From Bacteroides intestinalis DSM 17393 (GTDB taxonomy: Bacteria; Bacteroidota; Bacteroidia; Bacteroidales; Bacteroidaceae): DNA of 64,000 nt. Positions 53,481 through 62,897 of the stretch are shown here, piece by piece. How positions within the stretch are numbered: position 1 is the stretch's first letter; every line of letters begins with the position of its first letter. Position numbers and translations under genes: made by a program. The notes beneath the pieces are model-generated. The model saw nothing but the letters and a program-made list of their open reading frames with translations, did not search any database and was not told the origin of the DNA. The DNA lies in the NCBI RefSeq assembly GCF_000172175.1, contig NZ_ABJL02000008.1, positions 558,001 to 622,000 of the forward strand. The letters are read 5' to 3'.

Positions 53481-54585
53481 CCTGATTGTTATATCCCATT
53501 TTCGTTAAAGCCTGTTGTCGCCATTGGAGCGCTTCAGGCATCAAAGGAGTATGATACAATTTACGGAGAGCTATAACTTGTGCTTCTTGTCCATCAGCAA
53601 TTGTACACACTTCCTCAAAGCCTGGATCCGGAATCATCATCGAATTCACTAGACAATGTCCATGCCCTTTCATCAAAGAATATATCAACTTCAGTTTGAT
53701 TCCTGTATTCTGGAAAGTCAGCAGTAAATGAATATGTGCAAAGACTATCAGAGAGTTCATTTCTTCCTGCAAAGGATTTGCGACAAGAGATACATTCGGA
53801 ATTCTGGAAATTTTCTCCCGTAAATGCTTATCAGGATTTTTACCGGCAATAACCACCCGCATATTTATATCCAACTTAGGCAGCAAGTTGTCCAGAATAT
53901 AATTAATCACTCGAACATTCTCAAGAACAGACAGATTTCCATGATATAGTATATACTTCTCATTCTCCGGACTTACATCCGTCACAGTTTCTACACTAAT
54001 GTTATCAAAGAAACAAGGCAGACAATAAGTCGACACAAAAGGATATTTCTGAGTGAAATAAAGAGCATCCGTATTGGTAATAGCCAATATTTTATCAGCA
54101 TACAGCAATACCCGTTCATAATGTTTCAATTTCCAAGCTTCCAAATAATAATAACATTTCTCGTACCAAGAAACACACGACTTCCCCAAAAAGTAATAAT
54201 AATCATGCTCTACATTATGCATCCTCACCCATTTCTGTCTGTCTCTCAATAAAGGATTTGAGAGGAAATAACAGGTGTGCAGTCCTTCAAACAGAATTGG
54301 GGAATCATCCTCACACAAACGTTCCAGTAATAACTTACTTCTCCTACTGTAAACAATATAAGGACGAAAAGAAAACATAGAGCACCAACCTGTAAAGCGT
54401 TCATAATAATAGACGGCATCAACCACCTTAAGCAAATCAGGTTGCTCAGCCACCTCATACCTATATGTATGCAAAACAACCGAGCAGCCAGCTTCTTTCA
54501 GAGCCTTCAGTTTATAATACACATCTATCAACCCTCCATAATCAGGAGGGAACGGCACTTGAAAACTAACAACATGAAGTTTCAT
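53461..54585 (-). CDS. Glycosyltransferase (GT-B fold, GT4-like)
   Basis: A 374-residue protein with N-terminal HVVSFQVPFPPDYGGLIDVY, the glycine-containing start of a GT-B acceptor domain, and a C-terminal donor domain with KYILYHGNLSVLENVRVINY, RVVIAGKNPD and TGIKLKLIYSLMKGHGHCLV. The usual E-x7-E of GT4 is not clear, so donor and product are unknown. Its 3' end overlaps the convergent wecB-like gene, and both could serve glycan synthesis. Confidence 0.8.
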   Translation of the reverse strand: MKLHVVSFQVPFPPDYGGLIDVYYKLKALKEAGCSVVLHTYRYEVAEQPDLLKVVDAVYYYERFTGWCSMFSFRPYIVYSRRSKLLLERLCEDDSPILFEGLHTCYFLSNPLLRDRQKWVRMHNVEHDYYYFLGKSCVSWYEKCYYYLEAWKLKHYERVLLYADKILAITNTDALYFTQKYPFVSTYCLPCFFDNISVETVTDVSPENEKYILYHGNLSVLENVRVINYILDNLLPKLDINMRVVIAGKNPDKHLREKISRIPNVSLVANPLQEEMNSLIVFAHIHLLLTFQNTGIKLKLIYSLMKGHGHCLVNSMMIPDPGFEEVCTIADGQEAQVIALRKLYHTPLMPEALQWRQQALTKMGYNNQVTLILH

Positions 54586-54783
54586 ATATTACTCTTATAG
54601 TTAAGCTGTGACAAGATTTATTCATCCCTGCAAAGGTAACATAAAATCTAAAAAACAGCATCTTTTCCTTTACCTTGATATAAAAGAAGAGCGCATATAA
54701 ACATTCCTCTTATTTCTTTAGATTATATTTACTTCTTATTTAATGGTAATTTGCTACCTTTGCAGCCTCATACTGACTTAAAT

Positions 54784-57372
54784 ATGAAACAACAATATAC
54801 AACTATCATCCTTTTTCTGCTGTCACTATTTGTTGCACATAGTGCATCCGCACAGATAAAAGGTGTCGTTACCGACTCCCTAACCAACGAACCATTAATG
54901 TACATCACCGTTCAATACGAGGGGAAAGGTGTAGGTGCTATCACCAATGCCGAAGGAGAATATACAGTAGAAACCCGCAAAGGTTGGAATGAGCTTACAT
55001 TCTCCGCCATCGGATATGTGACCAAGAAAGTCACACTAACTCCTAACACCAAAGTGCTGAACGTGAAGATGGCACCTGCCGACGTCATGCTCTCTGAAGT
55101 AGTGGTAAAACCTCAAAAAGAGAAATATTCCCGGAAAAACAACCCTGCCGTGGATTTCATGAGAAAAGTCATCGAAAATAAAAAAGGGCTGAAACTGGAA
55201 GCCAATGACTTCTATCAGTACCAGAAATATGAAAAGATGAAGATGTCCATGAACGACGTCACTCCAGAGAAGATGGAGAAAGGTATCTATAAAAAATTCT
55301 CATTCTTCAAGGACCAGGTAGAAATATCGCCCAAGACCAACAAGATGATTCTCCCTATTTCCATCAAAGAGACGTCTTCAAAAACCATCTATCGTAAAAG
55401 TCCCAAAAGCGAAAAGACTATTATCGAAGGTATGAATTCCAGCGGTATTGAAGAGTTCTTCAACACTGGAGATATGCTGGGAACCATTCTGACCGATGTA
55501 TTCTCTGACGTCAATATCTATGATGACGACATCCGCCTGTTGCAACGCCGTTTCGTCAGCCCTATCGGACGAGGCGCTATCAGTTTTTATAAGTTCTATC
55601 TTATGGATACTATTATGGTGGACCGCCAGGAGTGTGTACACCTTACTTTCGTTCCACAGAACTCGCAGGACTTTGGTTTTACAGGACATCTCTATGTCGT
55701 GAAAGACTCCACCTATGCAGTGAAGAAATGTACCATGAACCTCCCTAAAAAGACTGGAGTCAACTTCGTGGACAATCTTGATATTGTGCAGCAGTTTGAA
55801 CAGATGCCGGATGGCAACTGGGTACTGACAGATGACGACATGACTGTAGAATTACAATTCGTGAAAGGTTTGCAAGGACTTGAAGTACAACGTACTACCA
55901 AGTACAGTAACTACAAATTTGAAGATATAGAGCCCCGTCTTTTCCGCCTGAAAGGTAATGTCATCAAGGAAGCCAACATGCTTAACAAGAGCGATGAATA
56001 CTGGGCTTCAGTACGCCAGGTTCCCCTCACCAAAAAGGAGAGTAACATGGACGTATTCATGAATCGCATTGAACAGATTCCAGGCTTCAAGTATGTTATC
56101 TTCGGTGCAAAAGCCCTGATAGAGAACTTTGTAGAAACAGGAAGCAAAAAGCACCCCAGCAAGTTCGACTTCGGTCCTATCAATACCAGTATCACAAGTA
56201 ATTATGTAAACGGTACACGTTTCCGCCTCAGTGGTATGACTACCGGTAACTTCGACCCACACTGGAGTTTCAGCGGATATGGTGCTTATGGTACAAAAGA
56301 TAAGAAATGGTTCTATAAAGGTCAGGCAGCCTACTCATTTAATAAGCGTGAGTATGTGTTATGGGAATTCCCAAAACATTATATCGCTTTCGATTACAGC
56401 TACGATGTCATGTCTCCGATGGACAAATACCTCTCAACAGATAAGGACAATATGTTTGTAGGCTGGAAGTGGACAAAGGTAGACCAAATGTCATATATGC
56501 GTGATGCTACCCTGACGTATGAGTTGGAAACGAATGCCGGTTTCTCCATCAAAGCTATGGCACGCCACCGCAATGACGAACCTGCCGGCGGTGTATTGCA
56601 ATATTGGAAGAACGACGGCAACATAGCTGGTTCATGGGATGACACAAATACATTCGTCAAAGATATCACTACAACCGAGCTTGGCGTTACCCTACGTTAT
56701 GCTCCGGGGGAAACATTTGTCAATACGAAGCAACGTCGTGTTCCGGTGTCTCTGGATGCCCCGATCTTCTCTCTTTCCCATACCATTGGTCTGAAAGGTG
56801 TGCTGGGTGGCGAATATAACTTCAATCTTACTGAAGCCAGTATCCGCAAACGTTTCTGGTTTGGCTCCTGGGGTAAACTAGACATCACCGCCCGTGCCGG
56901 TGCCCAATGGAATACAGTACCGTTCCCTTTACTGAACCTGCCCATGGCAAACCTTTCATATATCACCCAGCACAATGAGTCTTTCAGCATTATCAACAAT
57001 ATGGAATTCCTGAATGACCGTTATGCCTCTCTTGCCATCACTTATGATATGAACGGGAAGCTATTCAATCGTATTCCCCTCATTAAAAAGCTGAAATGGC
57101 GCGAAACTTTCCGTATCCGTGGCATGTACGGAACACTTACGGATAAGAATAACCCATATAAGAGCCACAATGACGAATTGTTCCTCTTCCCTATGCGCGA
57201 CGGTATGCCTACCAGCCATGTAATGGGTAGTACTCCTTATCTGGAAGCCAGCGTAGGTATCTACAACATTTTCAAACTGTTGCATATCGAATATGTACGC
57301 CGCCTCACTTACACGGATATTCCAGGTGTAAAGAAAGGAGGCATACGCTTTATGATATTAATGATATTCTAA
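54784..57372 (+). CDS. DUF5686 and carboxypeptidase-regulatory-like outer-membrane protein
   Basis: An 862-residue protein. A signal peptide (TIILFLLSLFVAHSASA) is followed by a carboxypeptidase-regulatory-like domain (IKGVVTDSLTNEPLMYITVQ, about residues 25-110) and then the long DUF5686 region, which ends in a predicted barrel (IEYVRRLTYTDIPGVKKGG, last strand IRFMILMIF). Such proteins are common in Bacteroidota envelopes and of unknown role. A -7 element TACCTTTG lies at 54755-54762, 21 nt before the ATG. Confidence 0.9.
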   Translation: MKQQYTTIILFLLSLFVAHSASAQIKGVVTDSLTNEPLMYITVQYEGKGVGAITNAEGEYTVETRKGWNELTFSAIGYVTKKVTLTPNTKVLNVKMAPADVMLSEVVVKPQKEKYSRKNNPAVDFMRKVIENKKGLKLEANDFYQYQKYEKMKMSMNDVTPEKMEKGIYKKFSFFKDQVEISPKTNKMILPISIKETSSKTIYRKSPKSEKTIIEGMNSSGIEEFFNTGDMLGTILTDVFSDVNIYDDDIRLLQRRFVSPIGRGAISFYKFYLMDTIMVDRQECVHLTFVPQNSQDFGFTGHLYVVKDSTYAVKKCTMNLPKKTGVNFVDNLDIVQQFEQMPDGNWVLTDDDMTVELQFVKGLQGLEVQRTTKYSNYKFEDIEPRLFRLKGNVIKEANMLNKSDEYWASVRQVPLTKKESNMDVFMNRIEQIPGFKYVIFGAKALIENFVETGSKKHPSKFDFGPINTSITSNYVNGTRFRLSGMTTGNFDPHWSFSGYGAYGTKDKKWFYKGQAAYSFNKREYVLWEFPKHYIAFDYSYDVMSPMDKYLSTDKDNMFVGWKWTKVDQMSYMRDATLTYELETNAGFSIKAMARHRNDEPAGGVLQYWKNDGNIAGSWDDTNTFVKDITTTELGVTLRYAPGETFVNTKQRRVPVSLDAPIFSLSHTIGLKGVLGGEYNFNLTEASIRKRFWFGSWGKLDITARAGAQWNTVPFPLLNLPMANLSYITQHNESFSIINNMEFLNDRYASLAITYDMNGKLFNRIPLIKKLKWRETFRIRGMYGTLTDKNNPYKSHNDELFLFPMRDGMPTSHVMGSTPYLEASVGIYNIFKLLHIEYVRRLTYTDIPGVKKGGIRFMILMIF

Positions 57373-57465
57373 ATAATGATGAATTATAAATTCATGAATT
57401 AGACTACGCTATAGTTACCGCATGGTCATTCATAATTTATAATTCTTAATTCATAATTAAATCAC

Positions 57466-58740
57466 ATGACTCCCTTAGCAGAAAGGCTTCGTCCTAAAAC
57501 TTTAGATGAGTACATCGGTCAGAAACATTTAGTAGGACCAGGTGCAATACTACGTAAGATGATTGATGCGGGACGTATCTCTTCATTTATTTTGTGGGGA
57601 CCTCCGGGTGTAGGAAAAACCACACTGGCACAGATCATTGCCAATAAACTGGAAACTCCATTCTATACATTGAGTGCCGTTACCAGTGGTGTGAAAGATG
57701 TACGCGAAGTGATAGAACGCGCCAAGAGCAACCGCTTCTTCTCACAAGGCAGCCCCATACTGTTTATTGATGAAATCCACCGTTTCAGTAAATCGCAACA
57801 AGATTCTTTGCTTGGTGCAGTGGAACAAGGTACAGTGACATTGATAGGTGCCACTACAGAAAATCCCTCTTTTGAGGTAATCCGCCCACTGCTGTCACGA
57901 TGCCAACTCTATGTACTGAAGTCTTTGGAGAAAGAAGACCTCATGGAATTACTGCAACGTGCCGTCACCACCGACCATATTCTGAAAGAGCGTAAAATCG
58001 AACTGAAAGAAACGACTGCCATGCTCCGCTATAGTGGTGGAGATGCGCGTAAACTGCTTAATATTCTGGACCTTGTAGTTTCTTCCGAAGCCAATGATCC
58101 GGTGGTCATTACTGATGAGATAGTTACCGAACGTCTGCAACAAAATCCTCTGGCTTACGATAAGGATGGAGAAATGCATTATGATATCATATCTGCTTTC
58201 ATTAAGTCTATTCGTGGTAGTGATCCCGATGGTGCCGTATATTGGCTCGCCCGTATGGTAGAAGCTGGGGAAGATCCTGCCTTTATTGCCCGCCGACTCG
58301 TTATTTCCGCATCGGAAGACATCGGACTGGCAAATCCAAATGCTATGCTGATTGCCAATGCCTGTTTTGATGCTGTAATGAAAGTGGGCTGGCCCGAAGG
58401 ACGTATTCCACTAGCAGAGGCTACTATTTATCTTGCTACAAGCCCGAAGAGTAATTCCGCCTACATAGCCATCAACAATGCTTTGGAACTTGTACGGGAA
58501 ACGGGCAATCTACCCGTTCCGTTGCATCTGCGTAATGCACCTACCAAATTAATGAAACAATTAGGTTACGGAGACAATTATAAGTATTCTCATGACTATC
58601 CAGGTCATTTCGTGAAACAGCAATTCATGCCCGATGAACTGAAAAAACGTCGCCTTTGGGAAGCACAAGACAATGCTGCCGAGCAGAAACATGCAGAACG
58701 CATGAAAGCATTATGGGGCGAGGATAAATTTAAGAAATAA
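57466..58740 (+). CDS. rarA: Replication-associated recombination ATPase
   Basis: A 424-residue AAA+ ATPase of the RarA/MgsA/WRNIP1 family: N-terminal PLAERLRPKTLDEYIGQKHL, Walker A WGPPGVGKTTLAQII, Walker B LFIDEIHRFSKSQQD, sensor I GATTENPSFEVI, and the C-terminal tetramerisation part PEGRIPLAEATIYLATSPKS. It acts at stalled replication forks. The stretch 57373-57465 between it and the DUF5686 gene is AT-rich with partial inverted repeats. Confidence 0.96.
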   Translation: MTPLAERLRPKTLDEYIGQKHLVGPGAILRKMIDAGRISSFILWGPPGVGKTTLAQIIANKLETPFYTLSAVTSGVKDVREVIERAKSNRFFSQGSPILFIDEIHRFSKSQQDSLLGAVEQGTVTLIGATTENPSFEVIRPLLSRCQLYVLKSLEKEDLMELLQRAVTTDHILKERKIELKETTAMLRYSGGDARKLLNILDLVVSSEANDPVVITDEIVTERLQQNPLAYDKDGEMHYDIISAFIKSIRGSDPDGAVYWLARMVEAGEDPAFIARRLVISASEDIGLANPNAMLIANACFDAVMKVGWPEGRIPLAEATIYLATSPKSNSAYIAINNALELVRETGNLPVPLHLRNAPTKLMKQLGYGDNYKYSHDYPGHFVKQQFMPDELKKRRLWEAQDNAAEQKHAERMKALWGEDKFKK

Positions 58741-58866
58741 TCCTTACTTAATATATCCCATACTACTTCTTCCAACAAACACACCGACCACAACAAAATA
58801 TACCATTATAAGCATAATCCTAAATCTTTTCCCTAAATTTGCGTACTCACTTTAAACATAAACAGA

Positions 58867-59820
58867 ATGAGAACTGTAGTATTAGACGGTTACACCGCAA
58901 ATCCCGGTGATCTTTGCTGGGACAAATTGAAAGAGTTTGGCGAATGCGTAATTTATGACCGTACCGCCCCCGCTGAAGTACTGGAACGTGCTGCCGGTGC
59001 AGAAGCCCTCCTCACCAATAAAGTAGTGATCAACAGCGAAATGATGGCTGCCCTGCCCGATCTGAAATATATCGGCGTGCTGGCTACAGGCTACAACGTA
59101 GTAGACATAGCTGCCGCACGTGAACGAGGTATCATTGTCACCAACATTCCTGCATATAGCACTCCCTCCGTAGGACAAATGGTATTTGCCCACATACTGA
59201 ATATCACTCAGCAAGTACGCCATTACTCTGAAGAGGTCAGCAGAGGAGACTGGAGCAAGAACCCTGACTTTTGCTTCTACAATACCCCACTTATTGAATT
59301 GCTCGGCAAGAAGATAGGAATCATCGGTCTGGGACAGACTGGATATAACACTGCCCGTATAGCCATTGGCTTCGGAATGAAGGTATGGGCCTATACTTCT
59401 AAATCGCGTCTGCAACTCCCACCCGAAATCAGAAAAGCAGATCTCGACCAATTATTCCACGAATGTGACATCGTCAGCCTGCACTGTCCGCTGAACGACA
59501 GTACTCGCGAAATGGTCAATGCCAGCCGTCTCTCTTTAATGAAACCTACCTCCATCATTATCAATACCGGGCGTGGGCCACTCATTAATGAACAAGATCT
59601 CGCCAATGCCTTGAACACCGGACAAATATATGCCGCCGGACTGGATGTTCTTTCCGAAGAACCACCTCGTTCAGACAATCCGTTATTGACTGCACGAAAT
59701 TGTTTCATCACCCCACACATTGCCTGGGCCAACTTTGAAGCACGCCAGAGACTGATACATATAGCAGTTAGTAACCTGAAAGCATACGCGGAAGGGAAAC
59801 CGATAAATATTATAAAATAA
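58867..59820 (+). CDS. D-2-hydroxyacid dehydrogenase (hydroxypyruvate/glycerate type)
   Basis: A 317-residue NAD-dependent dehydrogenase: GVLATGYNVVDIAAARERGI, NAD loop IGIIGLGQTGYNTARIAIGF (about residues 147-166), catalytic Arg in NTGRGPLINE and catalytic His in PHIAWANFEARQR. All three catalytic residues are present, unlike in the related gene at 22722-23606. The order PHIAWA is typical of glycerate/hydroxypyruvate reductases. TAAATTTG at 58834-58841 is a possible -7 element. Confidence 0.92.
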   Translation: MRTVVLDGYTANPGDLCWDKLKEFGECVIYDRTAPAEVLERAAGAEALLTNKVVINSEMMAALPDLKYIGVLATGYNVVDIAAARERGIIVTNIPAYSTPSVGQMVFAHILNITQQVRHYSEEVSRGDWSKNPDFCFYNTPLIELLGKKIGIIGLGQTGYNTARIAIGFGMKVWAYTSKSRLQLPPEIRKADLDQLFHECDIVSLHCPLNDSTREMVNASRLSLMKPTSIIINTGRGPLINEQDLANALNTGQIYAAGLDVLSEEPPRSDNPLLTARNCFITPHIAWANFEARQRLIHIAVSNLKAYAEGKPINIIK

Positions 59821-59837
59821 CATTCCTTTTAATAAAC

Positions 59838-60950
59838 ATGGGAAAATCAGAAATTCACAGTCTCTTCCGTAGTATTCCGGTGATCCTGACAATCATTCTG
59901 GCTACTGTTACTATTATCTCCGCCTTTTCCGGGAACTTTGATCCTGCTAATTCCAAATATATGCCTGTGTTGGGATTAGCTCTTCCAGTATTGCTGATAT
60001 GCAATCTACTGGTTGCTATCTGTTGGGCATTTGCCCGCAGTCGCTGGATCCTCATCCCTTTTGCGGCATTGGCTTTCAACTACGGTTATATACTTTCCGT
60101 TTTTCAATTCAATTTCACAAAAAAAATCCCTGAAGGACATTACAGTAGTAACTATGCCGATGGATATTTGAAAGTAGCCACTTATAATGTCGGCAATTTT
60201 GGAACTGAGATTACTGGCTACTCCTGCAAAGAGATTGCCCGCTACATGAAACAGCAAGAAGTAGATGTACTCTGCTTCCAGGAATTCGGCGACAATCAGC
60301 ACTTTCCGATGGACAGCATCCGCAATGTATTTTCCCACTGGCGATATGCCCTGATACCCACTGAAGACTCCATCAGCGGAGTGCTCCCTATCGCCATATT
60401 CAGCCGTTACCCACTCATCAATCCCCGGTTTATTTCTTATCCGCAAAGTGCCAACTGCAGCATGCAGTGCGACATCATATTAGGAAGAGACACTGTCCGT
60501 CTGCTCAACAACCACTTGCAGACTACCAGTGTCAATCAAAACCGTCGGAAATGGGAACGCGGTCTTAACAATACAAATGACACCCGTCGTGAAGTGGAAG
60601 TTGTACAAGGTGCTATCAACACTTTACACGACAACTTTGTGAAGCGTGCCGAACAGACTGACAGTATCCGCCAGTTGGCCCTTGCCAGTCCTTACTCCGT
60701 AGTGGTGTGCGGTGACTTCAACTCTTTGCCGTCTTCCTACACCTATGCGGAATTAAGTGATATACTTAAAGACGGGTTCCGCACCAGTGGACGGGGTTAC
60801 ATGTATACCTTCCGCTACTTCAAACGTTTGTTGCGTATCGACTATATTTTCCATTCACCCGCCATTCAGGGATACCGTTACTACTCGCCTGATCTGGACT
60901 TATGCAGTGACCACAACCCGGTACTGATGGAAATGAAAATAAAGAAATAA
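59838..60950 (+). CDS. Membrane-anchored endonuclease/exonuclease/phosphatase-family protein
   Basis: A 370-residue protein with three N-terminal spans (VILTIILATVTIISAFSG, MPVLGLALPVLLICNLLVAI, WILIPFAALAFNYGYILSV) and a DNase I-like domain on the far side: LKVATYNVGNFG, VLCFQEFGD, NHLQT, VVCGDFNSLP and the terminal CSDHNPVLMEM. All metal and catalytic residues of the fold are present. The substrate could be nucleic acid, a phosphoinositide-like lipid or another phosphodiester. It starts 17 nt after the dehydrogenase gene. Confidence 0.9.
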   Translation: MGKSEIHSLFRSIPVILTIILATVTIISAFSGNFDPANSKYMPVLGLALPVLLICNLLVAICWAFARSRWILIPFAALAFNYGYILSVFQFNFTKKIPEGHYSSNYADGYLKVATYNVGNFGTEITGYSCKEIARYMKQQEVDVLCFQEFGDNQHFPMDSIRNVFSHWRYALIPTEDSISGVLPIAIFSRYPLINPRFISYPQSANCSMQCDIILGRDTVRLLNNHLQTTSVNQNRRKWERGLNNTNDTRREVEVVQGAINTLHDNFVKRAEQTDSIRQLALASPYSVVVCGDFNSLPSSYTYAELSDILKDGFRTSGRGYMYTFRYFKRLLRIDYIFHSPAIQGYRYYSPDLDLCSDHNPVLMEMKIKK

Positions 60951-60980
60951 ATCTAAATCATTCATCTAAAACATTTGCTT

Positions 60981-62570
60981 ATGAAAAGACAACTACTCCT
61001 ATTTATTCATTTATTACCTGCATTGCTGTTTGCACAGCAAGAAGTTATCTTCCCTGATGATTTTAAAACGAACGCTTTAGATGGGAAAGAAGTGGCTATT
61101 ACTAATACACTGACGCTGACAAACAATTACAGCTATGCCTACGGTTCAATCACTCTTTCTGAGGGTCCGCTATGGACTCCCACAGAAAAGAATCTACCCG
61201 GTGTAGAGATGTTCAATCAAAAGAATAAAGAGAATCAAGATAATCAGATCACTGTAAAGCAAGGAGTTTACTCATTCACTGATGCAAATGGTACCTGTCG
61301 CATCGGACAGACCGTAGCAAAACTGACTGGAACCGCCAGTTACAGTAATGGAAAATACACCATTACGCTAACAAAAAAACCGGAGTTTCAAGGTAATGAA
61401 CGTCCCACAATCTGTAACATTGAAGAAGATTATAATCTGAAAGTTGTTAGTTTTAATGTCGAGAACTACAAAGGAGTTAATGACGTACAACGAACCAAGA
61501 TAGTAGCTGCACTGAAAGCTATGGATGCCGATATCTATGCCCTACTTGAAGTTTTCGGAAACTCTTCTCTGAACGATCTCTGCACTGCATTGAACACCGC
61601 CTGTCAAACAAACCAATATAAATACATTGAGAATTCAACAGCTAATCAAGGCATGGCCTGCTTCATTTATAACAGTAATACAGTAATTCCTTTCAAAGAA
61701 CTTCAAAAAAACAGATTGGCAGACAACGGATATCTACCAGACCGAAAGATAGCACAGGCTTTTGATCTCAAGGCTAATAATGAGCGTTTCATCGTTTGCT
61801 TAAATCACTGGAAAGCAAAAGATAATAGCTATAATAAACCAGATGAATATGCCGATACAGGCGATGGTCAAGGTAGCCACGTTCTGCGCCGTGTACACGA
61901 AGCTGAAGCTACTCTTGAATTTATCAAAACTGTTACTGCCTATTTTGAAGACGAAGATGTCCTCGTAGTTGGCGACTTAAACTCATACTCCAAAGAAGAC
62001 CCCATCCGGGTATTAGAAGAAGGCAAGTTAATAAACGAACTTCAAAAATATGCGCCTAATGAATACAGCTATGCCTTTTTTAGCAACAATAGCTACGCAA
62101 CTGGTTATTTAGACCATAGTTTTGCTACTGCTACATTGGATGCTCAAATATGTTATGCTCATCCTTTTCATATCAATGCCGATGAGCCTGGCGTACTTAA
62201 AATTATTGGAGGTAAACCGCAGAAAGATAATATGTACCGCTGCTCCGACCATAATCCCATCGTTACCTTCATAAAGCTGGGCACTACTACAGGTATTGAA
62301 TCCCCTACCCTTTCGCACCCTGATATTGAGTTGATTGGTGATCCACGCAGTGGTTACCTTACTTTGGTGAGTAATACCGACTTTGTACTCATCCGTGCCG
62401 AAATTGTCAATATTGGCGGACAAATCATTGCTGCATATGATACCAACAACGCCGGAAATACGGAAAAGCACTTCACACTGCCTGTCAAAAACCTTGCGAG
62501 TGGCTTCTATCTAGTACGTGCCTACGATGCACAAAACAGATGCACGACATATAAGGTAGTACTTCCCTAA
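60981..62570 (+). CDS. Secreted endonuclease/exonuclease/phosphatase-family protein with T9SS-like C-terminus
   Basis: A 529-residue protein. A signal peptide (KRQLLLFIHLLPALLFAQQ) is followed by a short OB-like region (residues 20-145, EVIFPDDFKTNALDGKEVAI), the DNase I-like catalytic domain (LKVVSFNVENYKG, NHWKAKD, VVGDLNSYSKEDP, CSDHNPIVTF), and a final 80-residue domain resembling type A type-IX-secretion sorting domains (NIGGQIIAAYD, LPVKNLASGFYLVRAYD, YKVVLP). It resembles ExeM/NucH extracellular nucleases. It follows another protein of the same fold 30 nt upstream. Confidence 0.88.
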   Translation: MKRQLLLFIHLLPALLFAQQEVIFPDDFKTNALDGKEVAITNTLTLTNNYSYAYGSITLSEGPLWTPTEKNLPGVEMFNQKNKENQDNQITVKQGVYSFTDANGTCRIGQTVAKLTGTASYSNGKYTITLTKKPEFQGNERPTICNIEEDYNLKVVSFNVENYKGVNDVQRTKIVAALKAMDADIYALLEVFGNSSLNDLCTALNTACQTNQYKYIENSTANQGMACFIYNSNTVIPFKELQKNRLADNGYLPDRKIAQAFDLKANNERFIVCLNHWKAKDNSYNKPDEYADTGDGQGSHVLRRVHEAEATLEFIKTVTAYFEDEDVLVVGDLNSYSKEDPIRVLEEGKLINELQKYAPNEYSYAFFSNNSYATGYLDHSFATATLDAQICYAHPFHINADEPGVLKIIGGKPQKDNMYRCSDHNPIVTFIKLGTTTGIESPTLSHPDIELIGDPRSGYLTLVSNTDFVLIRAEIVNIGGQIIAAYDTNNAGNTEKHFTLPVKNLASGFYLVRAYDAQNRCTTYKVVLP

Positions 62571-62612
62571 AACTTGACTAAGTGCCCGCAGCACAAACTT
62601 AGAAAGCGGCCA

Positions 62613-62724
62613 TATCTTTTATGCCATACTTTATCCTTCCATATGCCACAATTGTACTCGCATCTATGCCATTTATAGTAACGAGATGTGGCATATGGAA
62701 GGATAAAGCACAACATAAAAGATA
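62613..62724. repeat. Long inverted repeat (112 bp, 38-nt arms)
   Basis: Arms at 62613-62650 and 62687-62724. The outer 11 bp (TATCTTTTATG/CATAAAAGATA) and inner 21 bp (62630-62650 with 62687-62707) pair perfectly; a symmetric 6/6-nt internal loop lies between. The 36-nt centre can pair further (CTCG/CGAG, CTAT/ATAG). The rest of the gap (62571-62896) shows no gene. Confidence 0.9.
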
Positions 62725-62897
62725 CCTATAACAACAACGATATCCACCGCAAATATGAGTATAAAAAATGGATTACCCTAAAACTCGGATGTAGGATGTC
62801 GATATTTGAATCCAGAGATCAAGTCGATAAAGCGAAGAAAAGAATACCCATACCTTAAAGTGAAGGGGAAAAGTAATAGAGGTAAGAGAAAAATATG

